The position numbers and the translations under genes are program-made. Below the pieces are notes generated by a model. The model ran no database searches and had not been told where the DNA came from. It saw only the letters and a program-made list of their open reading frames with translations. DNA of 64,000 nucleotides. Origin: Sphingomonas faeni (GTDB lineage: Bacteria; Pseudomonadota; Alphaproteobacteria; Sphingomonadales; Sphingomonadaceae). Below are positions 8,053-17,534 of the stretch, in pieces; the stretch's first letter is position 1, and every line of letters starts with the position of its first letter. The stretch is from the NCBI RefSeq assembly GCF_003053745.1, contig NZ_QAYE01000003.1, forward strand, positions 186,001-250,000, written 5' to 3'.

Positions 8053-8256
8053 TTAGACCGTCTTGGAGGAGCTGGTGAAGATGTCTTCGATCGCAATCTC
8101 GAACAGTTCGGCGATCTTGAACGCGAGCGGGAGCGACGGATCATACCGCCCCGTCTCGATCGCATTGACGCTCTGCCGCGAGACTTCGAGGCGATCGGCA
8201 AGGTCACCCTGGCTCCAGTCCCGCTCGGCGCGCAGCACCTTGAGGCGGTTCTTCAT
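8053..8256 (-). CDS. Small XRE-family helix-turn-helix regulator
   Basis: The 67-residue protein is essentially one HTH domain: MKNRLKVLRAERDWSQGDLA, then SRQSVNAIETGRYDPS and a short tail. This is the compact YozG/Cro-like type often paired with a small membrane protein. The start at 8256 was chosen because it is the first residue of the HTH domain; upstream codons in the frame lie within the preceding gene. Its ATG overlaps the stop of the membrane protein gene by 4 bases. It probably represses the pair. Confidence 0.85.
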   Translation of the reverse strand: MKNRLKVLRAERDWSQGDLADRLEVSRQSVNAIETGRYDPSLPLAFKIAELFEIAIEDIFTSSSKTV

Positions 8257-8660
8257 GAGCGACCGGTCCGCACCGCGAAGATATTGACACAACCGCCCAG
8301 CATTAGTCCGGCAAACCACAGGATACCGGCTGCATAGGCGGGAATGTGCACAGCCAAGCCGAAGCTTTCTAGAAATCCCCAGATCGTCGTCGCCGAAAGC
8401 ATGAAGCCAGTCGCTATCAGCGTCTGTCGGATCGTGAGCATTCGGACATATTCGTCTGGCTCGTCAGTGAGATAGCGACCCCAGGCCAGAAAAATTCCGA
8501 CCAGTGGCAGCGCCGGCAGGATGGCGGCGGCATACGCGAGGGCCCCGTGGGGCGGACGGGTCCTGAACAGAGCAACGATGCCAAACAGCGCGCCGATGTA
8601 AGCGAGGCTGAGGCCCAACACAGTGTAATTGTAACGGCGGAGAGCGGGACTCTTATGCAT
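8253..8660 (-). CDS. Four-helix membrane protein partnered with the XRE regulator
   Basis: The 135-residue protein has about four hydrophobic helices (YTVLGLSLAYIGALFGIVAL, LPALPLVGIFLAW, TLIATGFMLSATTIWGFL, IPAYAAGILWFAGLMLG). ATG 8660 is preceded by an AGGA nine bases upstream; a TTG two codons earlier is less likely. It is first in a two-gene unit with the small XRE regulator. Such pairs are widespread and their function is mostly unknown. No domain name is offered with certainty. Confidence 0.7.
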   Translation of the reverse strand: MHKSPALRRYNYTVLGLSLAYIGALFGIVALFRTRPPHGALAYAAAILPALPLVGIFLAWGRYLTDEPDEYVRMLTIRQTLIATGFMLSATTIWGFLESFGLAVHIPAYAAGILWFAGLMLGGCVNIFAVRTGRS

Positions 8661-8861
8661 GGTCAAGTGTCCTTTCGAATCGGTAAAGGAAACTTGTCAT
8701 GCCATAATAAGCGAGTCAATGTCGCTTTACACAAGCTTGCCTAATCGTCGGTAGGGGAGCGCCCAGCCGGCGCAGGGGCACGCGGCCTCAACCCGGCCGC
8801 GAACGCGTCCTGGGCGTGACTTTATCCTAACCTTTGGAGCCGGCGGGCTTCCGAAGCATCG

Positions 8862-9116
8862 TCAGATGATGAATTCGACCGTCTTCATCTGCGTCTGATC
8901 GGCCGCGACCGCGCCGCGCTTCAGCACCATCTGGCGGTGCAGTTCGGCGACCGTGTCGCTCCCTCGTGTCTTGCACAGCGCCGGCACGAACGCATGGACC
9001 AGCGCGCCGAGGCCGCCCTTGATCATCGTCACGCCGAAGCGTCCGGCGACGCCGAAATGCTCGACATAGCTCTCCCCGACGGTGGCAGGGTGGTCGAGGA
9101 ACAAGCGGCGGAACAT
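8862..9116 (-). CDS. DUF6356-like small protein
   Basis: The 84-residue protein starts MFRRLFLDHPATVGESYVEH and contains a central hydrophobic stretch (MIKGGLGALVHAFVPALC). This pattern matches a short sphingomonad family annotated DUF6356, of unknown function and probably membrane associated. It ends with AELHRQMVLKRGA and a short tail. It stands alone, 25 bases downstream of the end of the Mur ligase gene's transcription direction; both read on the minus strand. Confidence 0.65.
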   Translation of the reverse strand: MFRRLFLDHPATVGESYVEHFGVAGRFGVTMIKGGLGALVHAFVPALCKTRGSDTVAELHRQMVLKRGAVAADQTQMKTVEFII

Positions 9117-9140
9117 GGCGGTCTCCTGTCCTGCTCTGTA

Positions 9141-10538
9141 TCAGGTAGCGGCCAAGGCGTCGACCATTCCCGCCGCCAGCACGCTCAGCGTGTCATCGCG
9201 CGCGCCCATCACCACGATCCGGTCGCCCGGCCTTGCCTCCGCGACCAGCGCCGCGGCGGCCTCGGCACGGTCGGCGACATGCCGCGCGTCCCGACCACCC
9301 TCGACGATCTGCCCGACGATGTCCGCGCTAGTGACCTCCCGCGCGACCGTCCCACCATAATAGGCGGGATCTGGCAGGACGAGCACGTCGTCCTCCGCCA
9401 TCCGCCCGACGAACGTCGCGACGAGTTCGCGGCCCATCACCTTCAACGGGCCATAGCCATGCGGCTGGAAGAGCAGCAGCAGCCGACCGGGAAAGGCGTG
9501 AAGCGTGTCGAGCGTCGCGGCGATCTTGTCCGGGTTGTGCCCGAAATCGTCGATCACCGAGACCCCGCCGGCCTCGCCGACCAGATCGAAGCGCCGTCGC
9601 AGGCCTGTGAACCCGGCGATCGCCTTCGCCGCATCGGCGAGCGACACATCCGCCGCCATCGCCGCCCCGATCGCCGCGAGAGCGTTCGACACGTTATGCC
9701 GCCCAGGCACGGCGAGCTTCACCGGCGTCCGAACGCCACGCGAGACGATGTCGAAGCGGATCGCGAACGGCTCCGGCTTCAGATTCTCGGCCCGCAGATC
9801 GGCCGAAGCATCGATCGCAAAGGTGGTGATCTGACCCCGCGGCAGCCGCGCCGCGAGCGCCGCCGCATCGGGATCGTTCGCATTCACCACCGCCGTCTCG
9901 GCCTTCGCGACGAAGTCCCCGAACAGCACGCGTAGCTCCTCCAGCGACTTGTGGTCGAGACTGACGTTGTTCAGCACCGCGATCTTCGGCGCATAGCCGG
10001 CGATCGACCCGTCGCTCTCATCCACTTCGCTGACGAAAGCCTCACCCTCTCCGACCAGCGCGCTGGCGAACGGGGCGTCAGGCGTGGCGAAGTTCTTCAT
10101 CACCGCCCCGTTCATCACCGTCGGATCGCGCCCGACAGCATGCAGGATCCACCCGATCATCCCGGTAACGGTCGACTTGCCGCTCGTGCCCGCGACACCG
10201 ATCGGCAGGCGGCTGTCGTTGAACAGCGACGCCAGCATCGCCGCGCGGGTCGAGCGGGTGCAGCCGAGCGCATCCGCCGCAACCATGTCGGGAACGGTCG
10301 CCTCGATCGCCGCGGAGGCGATCACGAGCTGGTCGGCCGAGACGATCCCGCTGCCATCCTGCGGGAACAGCGCGACGCCCTTCGCGGCGAGGTCGTCGAA
10401 CTTGGCGGGAACGCGGCCCTGGTCGAGGTTGCGGTCCGAACCCGCGACGGTCGCGCCACGGCCGGCGAGGATCATCGCGAGCGGCATCATGCCGCTGCCG
10501 CCGATGCCGACGAAGAAACAGGGTTTGCTGATATCCAT
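9141..10538 (-). CDS. Mur ligase family protein (Mpl/MurC type), probable muropeptide recycling ligase
   Basis: The 465-residue protein has the three Mur ligase domains. These are an N-terminal UDP-MurNAc binding part ([12 protein letters not shown]), a central ATPase loop ([16 protein letters not shown]) and a C-terminal part ([11 protein letters not shown], then [10 protein letters not shown] and [12 protein letters not shown]). MurC joins L-alanine to UDP-MurNAc, whereas Mpl re-attaches the recovered tripeptide. The DFGHNP sequence replaces the more usual HHP motif. Start 10538 is the first residue of the conserved domain. The divergent LD-carboxypeptidase neighbour, which makes the tripeptide Mpl uses, favours a recycling role; biosynthetic murC normally sits in the dcw cluster. 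Confidence 0.7.
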   Translation of the reverse strand: MDISKPCFFVGIGGSGMMPLAMILAGRGATVAGSDRNLDQGRVPAKFDDLAAKGVALFPQDGSGIVSADQLVIASAAIEATVPDMVAADALGCTRSTRAAMLASLFNDSRLPIGVAGTSGKSTVTGMIGWILHAVGRDPTVMNGAVMKNFATPDAPFASALVGEGEAFVSEVDESDGSIAGYAPKIAVLNNVSLDHKSLEELRVLFGDFVAKAETAVVNANDPDAAALAARLPRGQITTFAIDASADLRAENLKPEPFAIRFDIVSRGVRTPVKLAVPGRHNVSNALAAIGAAMAADVSLADAAKAIAGFTGLRRRFDLVGEAGGVSVIDDFGHNPDKIAATLDTLHAFPGRLLLLFQPHGYGPLKVMGRELVATFVGRMAEDDVLVLPDPAYYGGTVAREVTSADIVGQIVEGGRDARHVADRAEAAAALVAEARPGDRIVVMGARDDTLSVLAAGMVDALAAT

Positions 10539-10590
10539 CGGCCCGCGATATGGGCGGTTTGGTAACGGGGCAAGGTCGGGAACACGAACA

Positions 10591-11406
10591 ATGCGCATCG
10601 GTGTCCTCGCCGCGTCGAGCCGGACCAATCCCGCGGCGATCGCCAAGATCACGGCGTATGCGGCGACGGCGTTCCCCGAGGTCGAGCTGGTCTTCCACCC
10701 GCAATGCCTGGAGACCGACGGCCACTTCGCCGGTTCCGATTTCCGCAGGGCGGCGGCATTCCTAGAATATGCCAACGATCCCACATTCGACGCGATCTGG
10801 TTCCTCCGTGGTGGCTATGGTTCGAACCGCATCCTGGCGATGGTCATGCCCGAGCTCGGCCGCGCCGCTCGCCACAAGACCTTTCTCGGCTATTCCGACG
10901 TCGGCTTCCTCCTCGGCGCTCTCTACGCCAGGCGGATCGGGCGGCCGGTGCACGGCCCGATGGTCAGCGACGTCAACCGTCATGACGGAGAAGCGACGGT
11001 CGCGCGATCACTCGGCTGGATGGTGCGCGGCGATCGGGCCGGGCTGGAGCCGGGACTGAACGGGCAACCGTCGGCCGCCTTCAACCTCAGCATCCTCACC
11101 TCGCTGATCGGTACGCCGTGGCTGCCCGACCTGACCGACCACGTCCTGATCGTCGAAGAGGTGTCCGAACCGATGTACGCGATCGACCGCATGCTATTTA
11201 AAGTCGCCAACGCCACGCAGTTGAAGGGCATCGCCGGCCTGCGCCTCGGCGCCGTGACCGCGGTCCAGGAGAATGATCCACCCTGGGGCGAGACGCTCGA
11301 TTACATGATGGTGCGGTGGAGCCGCGACATGGGCGTGCCGTATCTCGGCCGCGCGGAGGTCGGCCACACACAGGCAAACCATGTCGTCCCGTTCGGGGTA
11401 GCGTGA
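10591..11406 (+). CDS. ldcA: LD-carboxypeptidase (S66 family, LdcA-like)
   Basis: The 271-residue protein has the S66 Ser-Glu-His arrangement: [10 protein letters not shown] carries the nucleophilic Ser, VEEVSEPMY a likely Glu, and [12 protein letters not shown] the C-terminal His. The enzyme removes the terminal D-alanine from recycled murein tetrapeptide in the cytoplasm. ATG 10591 begins [13 protein letters not shown]. It is divergent from the Mpl/MurC-like ligase with 52 bases between starts, a compact pairing of two consecutive steps of peptidoglycan recycling. Confidence 0.85.
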   Translation: MRIGVLAASSRTNPAAIAKITAYAATAFPEVELVFHPQCLETDGHFAGSDFRRAAAFLEYANDPTFDAIWFLRGGYGSNRILAMVMPELGRAARHKTFLGYSDVGFLLGALYARRIGRPVHGPMVSDVNRHDGEATVARSLGWMVRGDRAGLEPGLNGQPSAAFNLSILTSLIGTPWLPDLTDHVLIVEEVSEPMYAIDRMLFKVANATQLKGIAGLRLGAVTAVQENDPPWGETLDYMMVRWSRDMGVPYLGRAEVGHTQANHVVPFGVA

Positions 11407-11481
11407 CGTTCGACGCCGGCTTGCCTATATAGGGTGTGCGACGGCATAAGCCGCGGCTCTTCCAACACCAGAAAGTCCTCC

Positions 11482-13470
11482 ATGTCCGCCATGTTCCGAA
11501 TCACGCTGCCCGACGGTTCCGTCCGCGAGGTTGCGCCCGGGACTACCCCCGCGGATGTCGCCGCCGCGATCGGGCCGGGCCTCGCCAAGGCGGCGCTCGC
11601 CGCGCGCATCGACGGGCAGGTGCGCGATCTCAACCGACCATTCGAGGGCGACACTGCGCTCGCGCTGGTGACCGCGCGTGACGAGGCGGACGCGCTCGAA
11701 CTCGTCCGCCACGATTTCGCACACGTCATGGCCGAAGCGGTGCAGCACCTGTTCCCCGGCACGCAGATCACCTTCGGCCCAGCCACCGACGACGGTTTCT
11801 ACTACGACTTCGCGCCAAAGGACCGTCCCTTCACCGACGAGGACCTGCCCGCGATCGAAGCCGAGATGCGCGCGATCGTCGCCCGGAACGAGCCGTTCCT
11901 GCGCGAGGTCTGGTCGCGCCAGCAACTGATCGACCGCTGGACGCAGCAGGGCGAGAGCTTCAAGGCCGAATGGGCTGCCGAACTCCCCGAGGGCGAGGAA
12001 CTGACGATCTACCGGCAGGGCGAGTGGCTCGACATGTGTCGCGGGCCGCACATGGCCTCGACCGGCAAGCTCGACCCCGCTGCTTTCAAGCTGACGCGCG
12101 TCAGCGGTGCGTATTGGCGCGGCGACCAGAAGAACGCGATGCTGTCACGTATCTACGGCACCGGCTGGCTCAACAAGAAGCAGCTCGACGCGCATCTGCT
12201 GCGGATCGAGGAGGCGGCCAAGCGCGACCATCGCCGCATCGCGCAAGAGATGGACCTGTTCCATCTCCAGTCCGAGGCGCAGGGCTCGGTGTTCTGGCAT
12301 CCCAAGGGCTGGGTGATGTGGCGGCAGCTCGAGGCGTATATGCGCCGCAAGCTCGACGCGGCCGGCTATGCCGAGATCAAGACGCCGCAGCTGATGGACG
12401 CCAAGATGTGGGAGGCGTCGGGCCATTGGGGCAAGTTCCGCGAGAACATGTTCGTGGTCCCCGACGAGGTGCCCGGGATCGATCCGAACGCCCCCGTGCT
12501 GACCGGCAAGGGTGATCTGATGGCGCTGAAGCCGATGAATTGCCCCGCGCACGTTCAGGTCTTCCGCCAGGGGATCAAGTCGTACCGCGACCTGCCGCTG
12601 CGGCTTGCCGAGTTCGGCTGCTGCCACCGCAACGAGCCGCACGGCGCGTTGCACGGCATCATGCGTGTCCGCCAGTTCACGCAGGACGATGCGCACATCT
12701 TCTGCACGCCCGAGCAGATCGTCGCCGAGACGCGCGCGTTCTGCGAGTTGCTCGACGCGGTGTACCGCGACCTAGGTTTCGCCGACTACATGGTGAAGCT
12801 CGCGTTGCGGCCCGACAATCGCGCCGGCGACGACACGCTGTGGGATCGCGCCGAGGGCGATCTGCGTGAGGCATTGACGCTCGCCGGGCTGATGGAGGAT
12901 CGCTTTCAGTTCGAGGAGCTGCCGGGTGAGGGGGCGTTCTACGGTCCGAAGCTCGAATTCCACCTGACAGACGCGATCGGCCGGACGTGGCAGTGCGGGA
13001 CGTTGCAGCTCGATTATGTGCTGCCCGAGCGACTCGACGCGTCGTATGTCGGCGCGGACGGCGAGCGGCATCGCCCGGTCATGCTCCACCGCGCGATCCT
13101 CGGCACGTTCGAGCGCTTCCTCGGCATCCTGATCGAGCATCATGCCGGCCGCTTCCCGCTCTGGCTGGCGCCGGTGCAGGCGGTCGTCGCGACGATCGTC
13201 TCGGATGCCGACGACTATGCGCTGGAGGTTGCGGCCAAGCTGAAGGCGGCCGGGATCCGCGTCGAAACCGATCTTCGCAACGAGAAGATCAACTACAAGG
13301 TGCGCGAGCACAGCCTGGCGAAGGTGCCGAACCTGCTGGTCGTCGGCAAGCGCGAGGCCGAGGAGGGCAAGGTCGCGCTGCGCACGCTCGGCAGCCAGGC
13401 GCAGACCATCCTGACGCTCGACGAGGCGATCGCGCGTCTTGCGGACGAGGCTCGCGCACCCGATATGTGA
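11482..13470 (+). CDS. thrS: Threonyl-tRNA synthetase
   Basis: The 662-residue protein shows, in order, an N-terminal TGS domain ([20 protein letters not shown]) and the editing domain with [11 protein letters not shown] and DGFYYDF. The class II catalytic core follows ([32 protein letters not shown]), then a C-terminal anticodon-binding domain ([17 protein letters not shown]). It charges tRNA-Thr and hydrolyses mischarged Ser-tRNA-Thr. ATG 11482 was chosen because it begins the TGS domain. It is followed 83 bases later by infC, a common thrS-infC arrangement. Confidence 0.97.
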   Translation: MSAMFRITLPDGSVREVAPGTTPADVAAAIGPGLAKAALAARIDGQVRDLNRPFEGDTALALVTARDEADALELVRHDFAHVMAEAVQHLFPGTQITFGPATDDGFYYDFAPKDRPFTDEDLPAIEAEMRAIVARNEPFLREVWSRQQLIDRWTQQGESFKAEWAAELPEGEELTIYRQGEWLDMCRGPHMASTGKLDPAAFKLTRVSGAYWRGDQKNAMLSRIYGTGWLNKKQLDAHLLRIEEAAKRDHRRIAQEMDLFHLQSEAQGSVFWHPKGWVMWRQLEAYMRRKLDAAGYAEIKTPQLMDAKMWEASGHWGKFRENMFVVPDEVPGIDPNAPVLTGKGDLMALKPMNCPAHVQVFRQGIKSYRDLPLRLAEFGCCHRNEPHGALHGIMRVRQFTQDDAHIFCTPEQIVAETRAFCELLDAVYRDLGFADYMVKLALRPDNRAGDDTLWDRAEGDLREALTLAGLMEDRFQFEELPGEGAFYGPKLEFHLTDAIGRTWQCGTLQLDYVLPERLDASYVGADGERHRPVMLHRAILGTFERFLGILIEHHAGRFPLWLAPVQAVVATIVSDADDYALEVAAKLKAAGIRVETDLRNEKINYKVREHSLAKVPNLLVVGKREAEEGKVALRTLGSQAQTILTLDEAIARLADEARAPDM

Positions 13471-13477
13471 TCCAACG

Positions 13478-13553
13478 GGGCCGGCTTTCCGAGCGCAAGT
13501 TTCTGCGCTATACGCCGGCCCAAATATTGTCAGAAACTTCAGGAGCAAACCCC
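13478..13553 (+). promoter_or_regulatory. Structured infC leader with strong Shine-Dalgarno
   Basis: GGGCCGGC (13478-13485) pairs perfectly with GCCGGCCC (13514-13521), and inside it AGCGCA (13492-13497) pairs with TGCGCT (13504-13509). This two-level hairpin is not followed by a T-run, so it is unlikely to be a simple terminator. AGGAG (13541-13545) then sits eight bases before an ATA codon in frame with IF-3. Confidence 0.55.
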
Positions 13554-14099
13554 ATACGTCCTCCCACGATGCGCCGGCCGATGCAGACGCCCGCAATGAA
13601 CGGCCCGCGATTCAACGAATTCATCCAGAGCCAGAAGGTCCGCGTGATCGATCACGAGGGCGAGAATCTGGGCGTGATGTACACGCGCGAAGCGATCGAG
13701 CAGGCGGCCGAGCATGGCCTCGACCTGGTCGAAGTGTCGCCTAACGCCGATCCGCCCGTCGCCAAGTTCCTCGATGTCGGCAAGTTCAAGTACGAGGCGC
13801 AGAAGAAGGCGAACCTCGCACGCAAGTCGCAGAAGACGCAGGAGATCAAGGAGATCAAGATGCGTCCTAACATCGACGACCATGACTACGACACGAAGAT
13901 GAAGAAGGTGAACGACTTCATCGGCGAGGGCGACAAGGTCAAGATCACGCTGCGCTTCCGCGGTCGCGAACTCAGCCACGGCCAGCTCGGTATGAACCTG
14001 TTGAAGCGCGTACAGGACGACGTCGCGGAGATCGCCAAGATCGAGGCGTATCCGCGCATGGAAGGCCGCCAGATGCTGATGGTGCTCGCACCGAAGTAA
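13554..14099 (+). CDS. infC: Translation initiation factor IF-3, probable AUA start
   Basis: This is IF-3: [16 protein letters not shown] and the N-domain [13 protein letters not shown], a lysine-rich linker ([20 protein letters not shown]) and the C-domain ending [12 protein letters not shown]-3 binds the 30S subunit and rejects non-canonical start codons and initiator mismatches. The best ribosome binding site, AGGAG at 13541, is correctly spaced for ATA at 13554, giving 181 residues. The first in-frame ATG at 13569 has no good Shine-Dalgarno and would give 176 residues. Rare start codons in infC are known to allow autoregulation in other bacteria. The choice here is inferred from spacing. 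Confidence 0.93.
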   Translation: MRPPTMRRPMQTPAMNGPRFNEFIQSQKVRVIDHEGENLGVMYTREAIEQAAEHGLDLVEVSPNADPPVAKFLDVGKFKYEAQKKANLARKSQKTQEIKEIKMRPNIDDHDYDTKMKKVNDFIGEGDKVKITLRFRGRELSHGQLGMNLLKRVQDDVAEIAKIEAYPRMEGRQMLMVLAPK

Positions 14100-14138
14100 G
14101 TGGCGTAGCGGTTTCGGCCGTTATTGTTGAAATTTGAA

Positions 14139-14172
14139 GGCTGGTCGGTCCTGCGGGATTGGCCGGTCTTTT
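14139..14172 (+). terminator. Intrinsic terminator of thrS-infC
   Basis: GGCTGGTCGGTCC (14139-14151) pairs along its full length, with several G-U pairs, with GGATTGGCCGGTC (14156-14168) across a TGCG loop. TTTT follows. It lies 40 bases after the infC stop. Confidence 0.75.
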
Positions 14173-14527
14173 CTGTGTGTTCGTCGCGCTTGCACAGCGC
14201 TTGCACGGCGCCTGTACGCCACGCTTGCTTGGACCCGTCTGGTTAAACGGGGAGGCGAACGAGCGGTAAGAAGCGTCATGGTGATGGGGTGTCACGAGTT
14301 GCCCCGATCGTTGCCCAAGACGGAGTTGGAGAGTCCATCACTCCATGATCCAGCAAACAGTTGCATTTTGAAACTAGGGTTTGCTGTGTGTCGCAATGTG
14401 GCGGTTTGGAGACACGTTATTCAAAAATAAGTTTCCGTATGCGGAAATTGCTAGACGTGAAGCCGTGTCCGCCTCTACCTAACGTCCAAACCATAAGTTC
14501 GAAAACATCCGAACACCTAGGGAGAGA
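14173..14527. other. 355-base non-coding region upstream of the TonB receptor
   Basis: No gene or RNA was recognised. The second half is AT-richer than its surroundings and holds TTTCCG-TATG-CGGAAA (14432-14447), a perfect six-base dyad that could be an operator. A shorter GTTCG...CGAAC dyad lies just before the receptor's GGGAGAG ribosome binding site. The promoter of the receptor gene is presumably here, but no convincing -35/-10 pair was identified. Confidence 0.4.
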
Positions 14528-17347
14528 ATGCCGATGCGTATGATCGCATATCTGTTGTCCGCTGCAGCGACCACCGCTTTGGTCACCCCGGCATTCGCCC
14601 AAGACGTACCCACCACGCAGCCCGAAGCGCAGGCCGCGACGACGACGTCAGGCACAGCCGCCGGGTCGGTCGACGCACGGCAGGCGCCGGTTGCCGCACC
14701 GCAGGCCTATTCGGGCAACGCCAGCGACATCGTCATCACCGCGACGCGCCGCTCCGAGCGGTTGTCGAACGTGCCGATCGCTGTCTCCGCGGTCGGCTCG
14801 GCTGCGCTGGAGAATACCGGCGCGAACGACATTCGTCAGGCGACGCAGCTCGTCCCTTCGCTCTTGATCTCTTCTACCGGCAGCGAAGCGAACGCGTCGG
14901 CGCGTGTTCGCGGCATCGGTACGGTCGGTGACAATCCGGGCCTCGAAAGCTCGGTCGCGGTGTTCATCGATGGCGTTTATCGCAGCCGCACCGGCTCGGG
15001 GTTGAACGATCTTGGTGAGGTCGATCGCATCGAAGTGCTGCGTGGCCCACAGGGTACGCTGTCGGGGCGCAATGCGACCGCGGGTTCCATTAACATCCTG
15101 ACAAAGCTGCCATCTTATAATTTCGGTGGCTATGCCGAGGCGACCTACGGCAATTATAACAACATCCGTATTGCCGGCGGGCTGACCGGTCCGATCATCA
15201 AGGACAAGCTCGCCTTCCGGCTCGATGGCGTTTTCGGAAAGCGTGACGGCTTTTATTACGACGTTATCAACAAGACGGATTACAACGACCGCAATCGCTA
15301 TTTCGTTCGTGGCCAGCTGCTGTTCGAACCATCGGCCGATGTCACTGTCCGCCTGATCGGCGACTACACGCATCGCGACGAGAAGTGCTGCGGCGCGGTC
15401 TATCTCAACACTCAGGAAAAGATCGATCCGACCCCAGGCGTCCCTGGTGATTTCGCGATCAACCCGGCCGGTAATCGCATCGTTCAGGTCATGCAGAGCC
15501 TTGGTGCCGTGTTCCCCAGCGCGGGCGATCCATACAACCGCCGTATCGCCAATACGCTCGGTCGGGCTTATTCCAATGTCACGACCGATTACGGCGGCTC
15601 GGGCCAGATCGACGTCAACCTTGGCGGTGCATCGCTCACCTCGATCACGGCATACCGTGAATACAAATCGGGTGGCGCAGGCGATATCGACTACGGCAAT
15701 CTCGACATCGGCTATCGTCCCGACGACGGCAACAGCTATCGCCAGTTCCACACCTTCAGCCAGGAAGTCCGCCTGAACGGCTCGTTGTTCAACGACAAGC
15801 TCGATTGGCTGGTCGGCGGCTATTATTCGAAGGAGGATCTGGTCGTTGCCGACAATTTGAAGTTCGGCAAGGATTACGGTGCGTTTGCCGCTTGCCGCAT
15901 CGTCGCGACGATCAACCCTGCCGCCGCACTACGCGCACCACGCGCTGCGGGCTGCCTCAGCCCGACCGGTCGTGCCGTTCTGTCCGGCTTGGTCCCAGGC
16001 ACGCAGCCTGCGTTCGGTACACTGACTGGTACGGTTCTCGCCGGTATCGATCGTCTCAGCACGGTCAGCGACGTCGGCGACACGCGCTCGACCTATTACC
16101 AAGACAGCGAGAACTATGCGTTCTTCACGCACAATATCTTCAAGCTGACCGACAAGCTGTCGATCACCGGCGGGCTTCGGTACACGCATGAGGCAAAGGA
16201 TTTCCACGCCGATTTCAACAATAACAATACCGTCTGCCCGGTCCAGCAGGCGAATCTGAGTCCGCTGCTCGCCAGTGCGGCGGTGCCTGGCGCAGTGAAG
16301 ACGCTGGTCGGTGGTATCGTCACGCTGACCTGCACCGGGAACTCGACCTCGGCACTGACCGCGGTCAAGCCGTCGAACAGCTTCAAGGAAGGCGAGTTCA
16401 CCGGCACGGGCGTGATCTCGTACAAGCCGCGTACCGATACGCTGCTGTATGCGTCCTACTCGCGGGGCTACAAGGCGGGCGGCTACAACCTCGATCGGTC
16501 GGATCTGACCGCGAACGTGTTCTCGACCCCAACCGCCGCCGATGCCGCCAACCTGCGCTTCGATCCGGAAACGGTGAACGCGTATGAGGTCGGTCTGAAG
16601 TTCACCTCGAAGGACTTCACCTTCAACGTCGCAGGCTTCCGTCAGGAGTTCAAGAACTTCCAGTTGAACACTTTCAACGGCACCAACTTCATCGTCCAGA
16701 ACATCAGCACCTGCGACACGAACCTGAACGGCGCGGACCGCGATGCGAGTTCGGCGACAGGGGCGTGCACCGGCAAGACCAAATATGGCGTCGTCTCGCA
16801 GGGCTTCGAACTCGAGGCAGGGCTGTTCCCGGCGCCGAACTATTCGGTGAACCTCGGTTATACCTACACCAACACGCGCTTCCGCAACAATCTGGTCGGC
16901 AGTGAAACCGGCCAGCCGCTCGACGCTGCGCTGTTCCTGCTTTCGGGCAGCAACCTGTCGAACGCACCAAAGCACACCGTGACCGCCTCGACCGCATGGA
17001 CGCCGGATATCGGATCATCGGGCCTGACCGCCTTGTTCTATGTCGATGGCCGCATGACGAGCGACTATAACACCGGCTCGGACCTGTTCCCCGAGAAGGC
17101 GCAGGACGGCTTCTTCCTGATGAACGCTCGCGTCGGAATCCGTGGGCCGCAGCAGAAATGGGCGTTGGAGGTGTGGGCACAGAACCTGCTCGACACGAAC
17201 TACCAGCAGGTTGCGTTCAGCGCACCGTTCCAGGGTGCTGGCAGCCAAGCGCAGACCCAGGCTTTCGGTACGACGGCCAACCAGATCTTCTCCTCGTATC
17301 TGGGCGAGCCACGTACTTACGGCCTGACGCTACGCTCGCGCTTCTGA
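14528..17347 (+). CDS. TonB-dependent outer-membrane receptor
   Basis: The 939-residue protein has a signal peptide (MRMIAYLLSAAATTALVTPAFA, then Q). Next come a linker, a plug domain (DIVITATRRSERLSNVPIAVS to EVLRGPQGTLSGRNATAGSINI) and a long beta-barrel ending in the terminal aromatic SRF. These proteins import siderophores, vitamins, sugars or other ligands using TonB energy. Cysteine pairs occur in loops (EKCCG, ACR...GCLS). No ligand can be deduced because the flanking genes are infC and glnD. GGGAGAG precedes ATG 14528; ATG 14534 is also well placed. Confidence 0.9.
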   Translation: MPMRMIAYLLSAAATTALVTPAFAQDVPTTQPEAQAATTTSGTAAGSVDARQAPVAAPQAYSGNASDIVITATRRSERLSNVPIAVSAVGSAALENTGANDIRQATQLVPSLLISSTGSEANASARVRGIGTVGDNPGLESSVAVFIDGVYRSRTGSGLNDLGEVDRIEVLRGPQGTLSGRNATAGSINILTKLPSYNFGGYAEATYGNYNNIRIAGGLTGPIIKDKLAFRLDGVFGKRDGFYYDVINKTDYNDRNRYFVRGQLLFEPSADVTVRLIGDYTHRDEKCCGAVYLNTQEKIDPTPGVPGDFAINPAGNRIVQVMQSLGAVFPSAGDPYNRRIANTLGRAYSNVTTDYGGSGQIDVNLGGASLTSITAYREYKSGGAGDIDYGNLDIGYRPDDGNSYRQFHTFSQEVRLNGSLFNDKLDWLVGGYYSKEDLVVADNLKFGKDYGAFAACRIVATINPAAALRAPRAAGCLSPTGRAVLSGLVPGTQPAFGTLTGTVLAGIDRLSTVSDVGDTRSTYYQDSENYAFFTHNIFKLTDKLSITGGLRYTHEAKDFHADFNNNNTVCPVQQANLSPLLASAAVPGAVKTLVGGIVTLTCTGNSTSALTAVKPSNSFKEGEFTGTGVISYKPRTDTLLYASYSRGYKAGGYNLDRSDLTANVFSTPTAADAANLRFDPETVNAYEVGLKFTSKDFTFNVAGFRQEFKNFQLNTFNGTNFIVQNISTCDTNLNGADRDASSATGACTGKTKYGVVSQGFELEAGLFPAPNYSVNLGYTYTNTRFRNNLVGSETGQPLDAALFLLSGSNLSNAPKHTVTASTAWTPDIGSSGLTALFYVDGRMTSDYNTGSDLFPEKAQDGFFLMNARVGIRGPQQKWALEVWAQNLLDTNYQQVAFSAPFQGAGSQAQTQAFGTTANQIFSSYLGEPRTYGLTLRSRF

Positions 17348-17367
17348 TTGGGGTTTAAGGTAAGAAG

Positions 17368-17405
17368 AAGCCGGTCCGCACTTCGCTGCGGGCCGGCTTG
17401 TTCGT
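17368..17405 (+). terminator. Strong hairpin terminator after the TonB receptor
   Basis: AAGCCGGTCCGCA (17368-17380) pairs over 13 positions, one of them G-U, with TGCGGGCCGGCTT (17387-17399) around a six-base CTTCGC loop. A T-rich GTTCGTGTCTTTC tract follows. It is 20 bases after the stop codon. Confidence 0.8.
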
Positions 17406-17418
17406 GTCTTTCAACCGC

Positions 17419-17514
17419 CGTCATTCCCGCGAAGGCGGAAACCCATACTGGCAGGCTTCACGGCGGGATCGCGAACGGCTGAGCATATGGATTCCCGCCT
17501 GCGCGGAGATGACA
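17419..17514. repeat. Palindromic repeat, CGTCATTCCCGCG family (copy 1)
   Basis: An outward arm beginning CGTCATTCCCGCGAAGGCGG and a facing arm ending ATTCCCGCCTGCGCGGAGATGAC enclose about 45 bases. A second full copy with the same architecture is at 38320-38415, and a minimal hairpin form is at 62161-62190. It separates the convergent TonB receptor and glnD genes. Confidence 0.8.
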
Positions 17515-17534
17515 GGGTGCGGTCGACCTCGATG

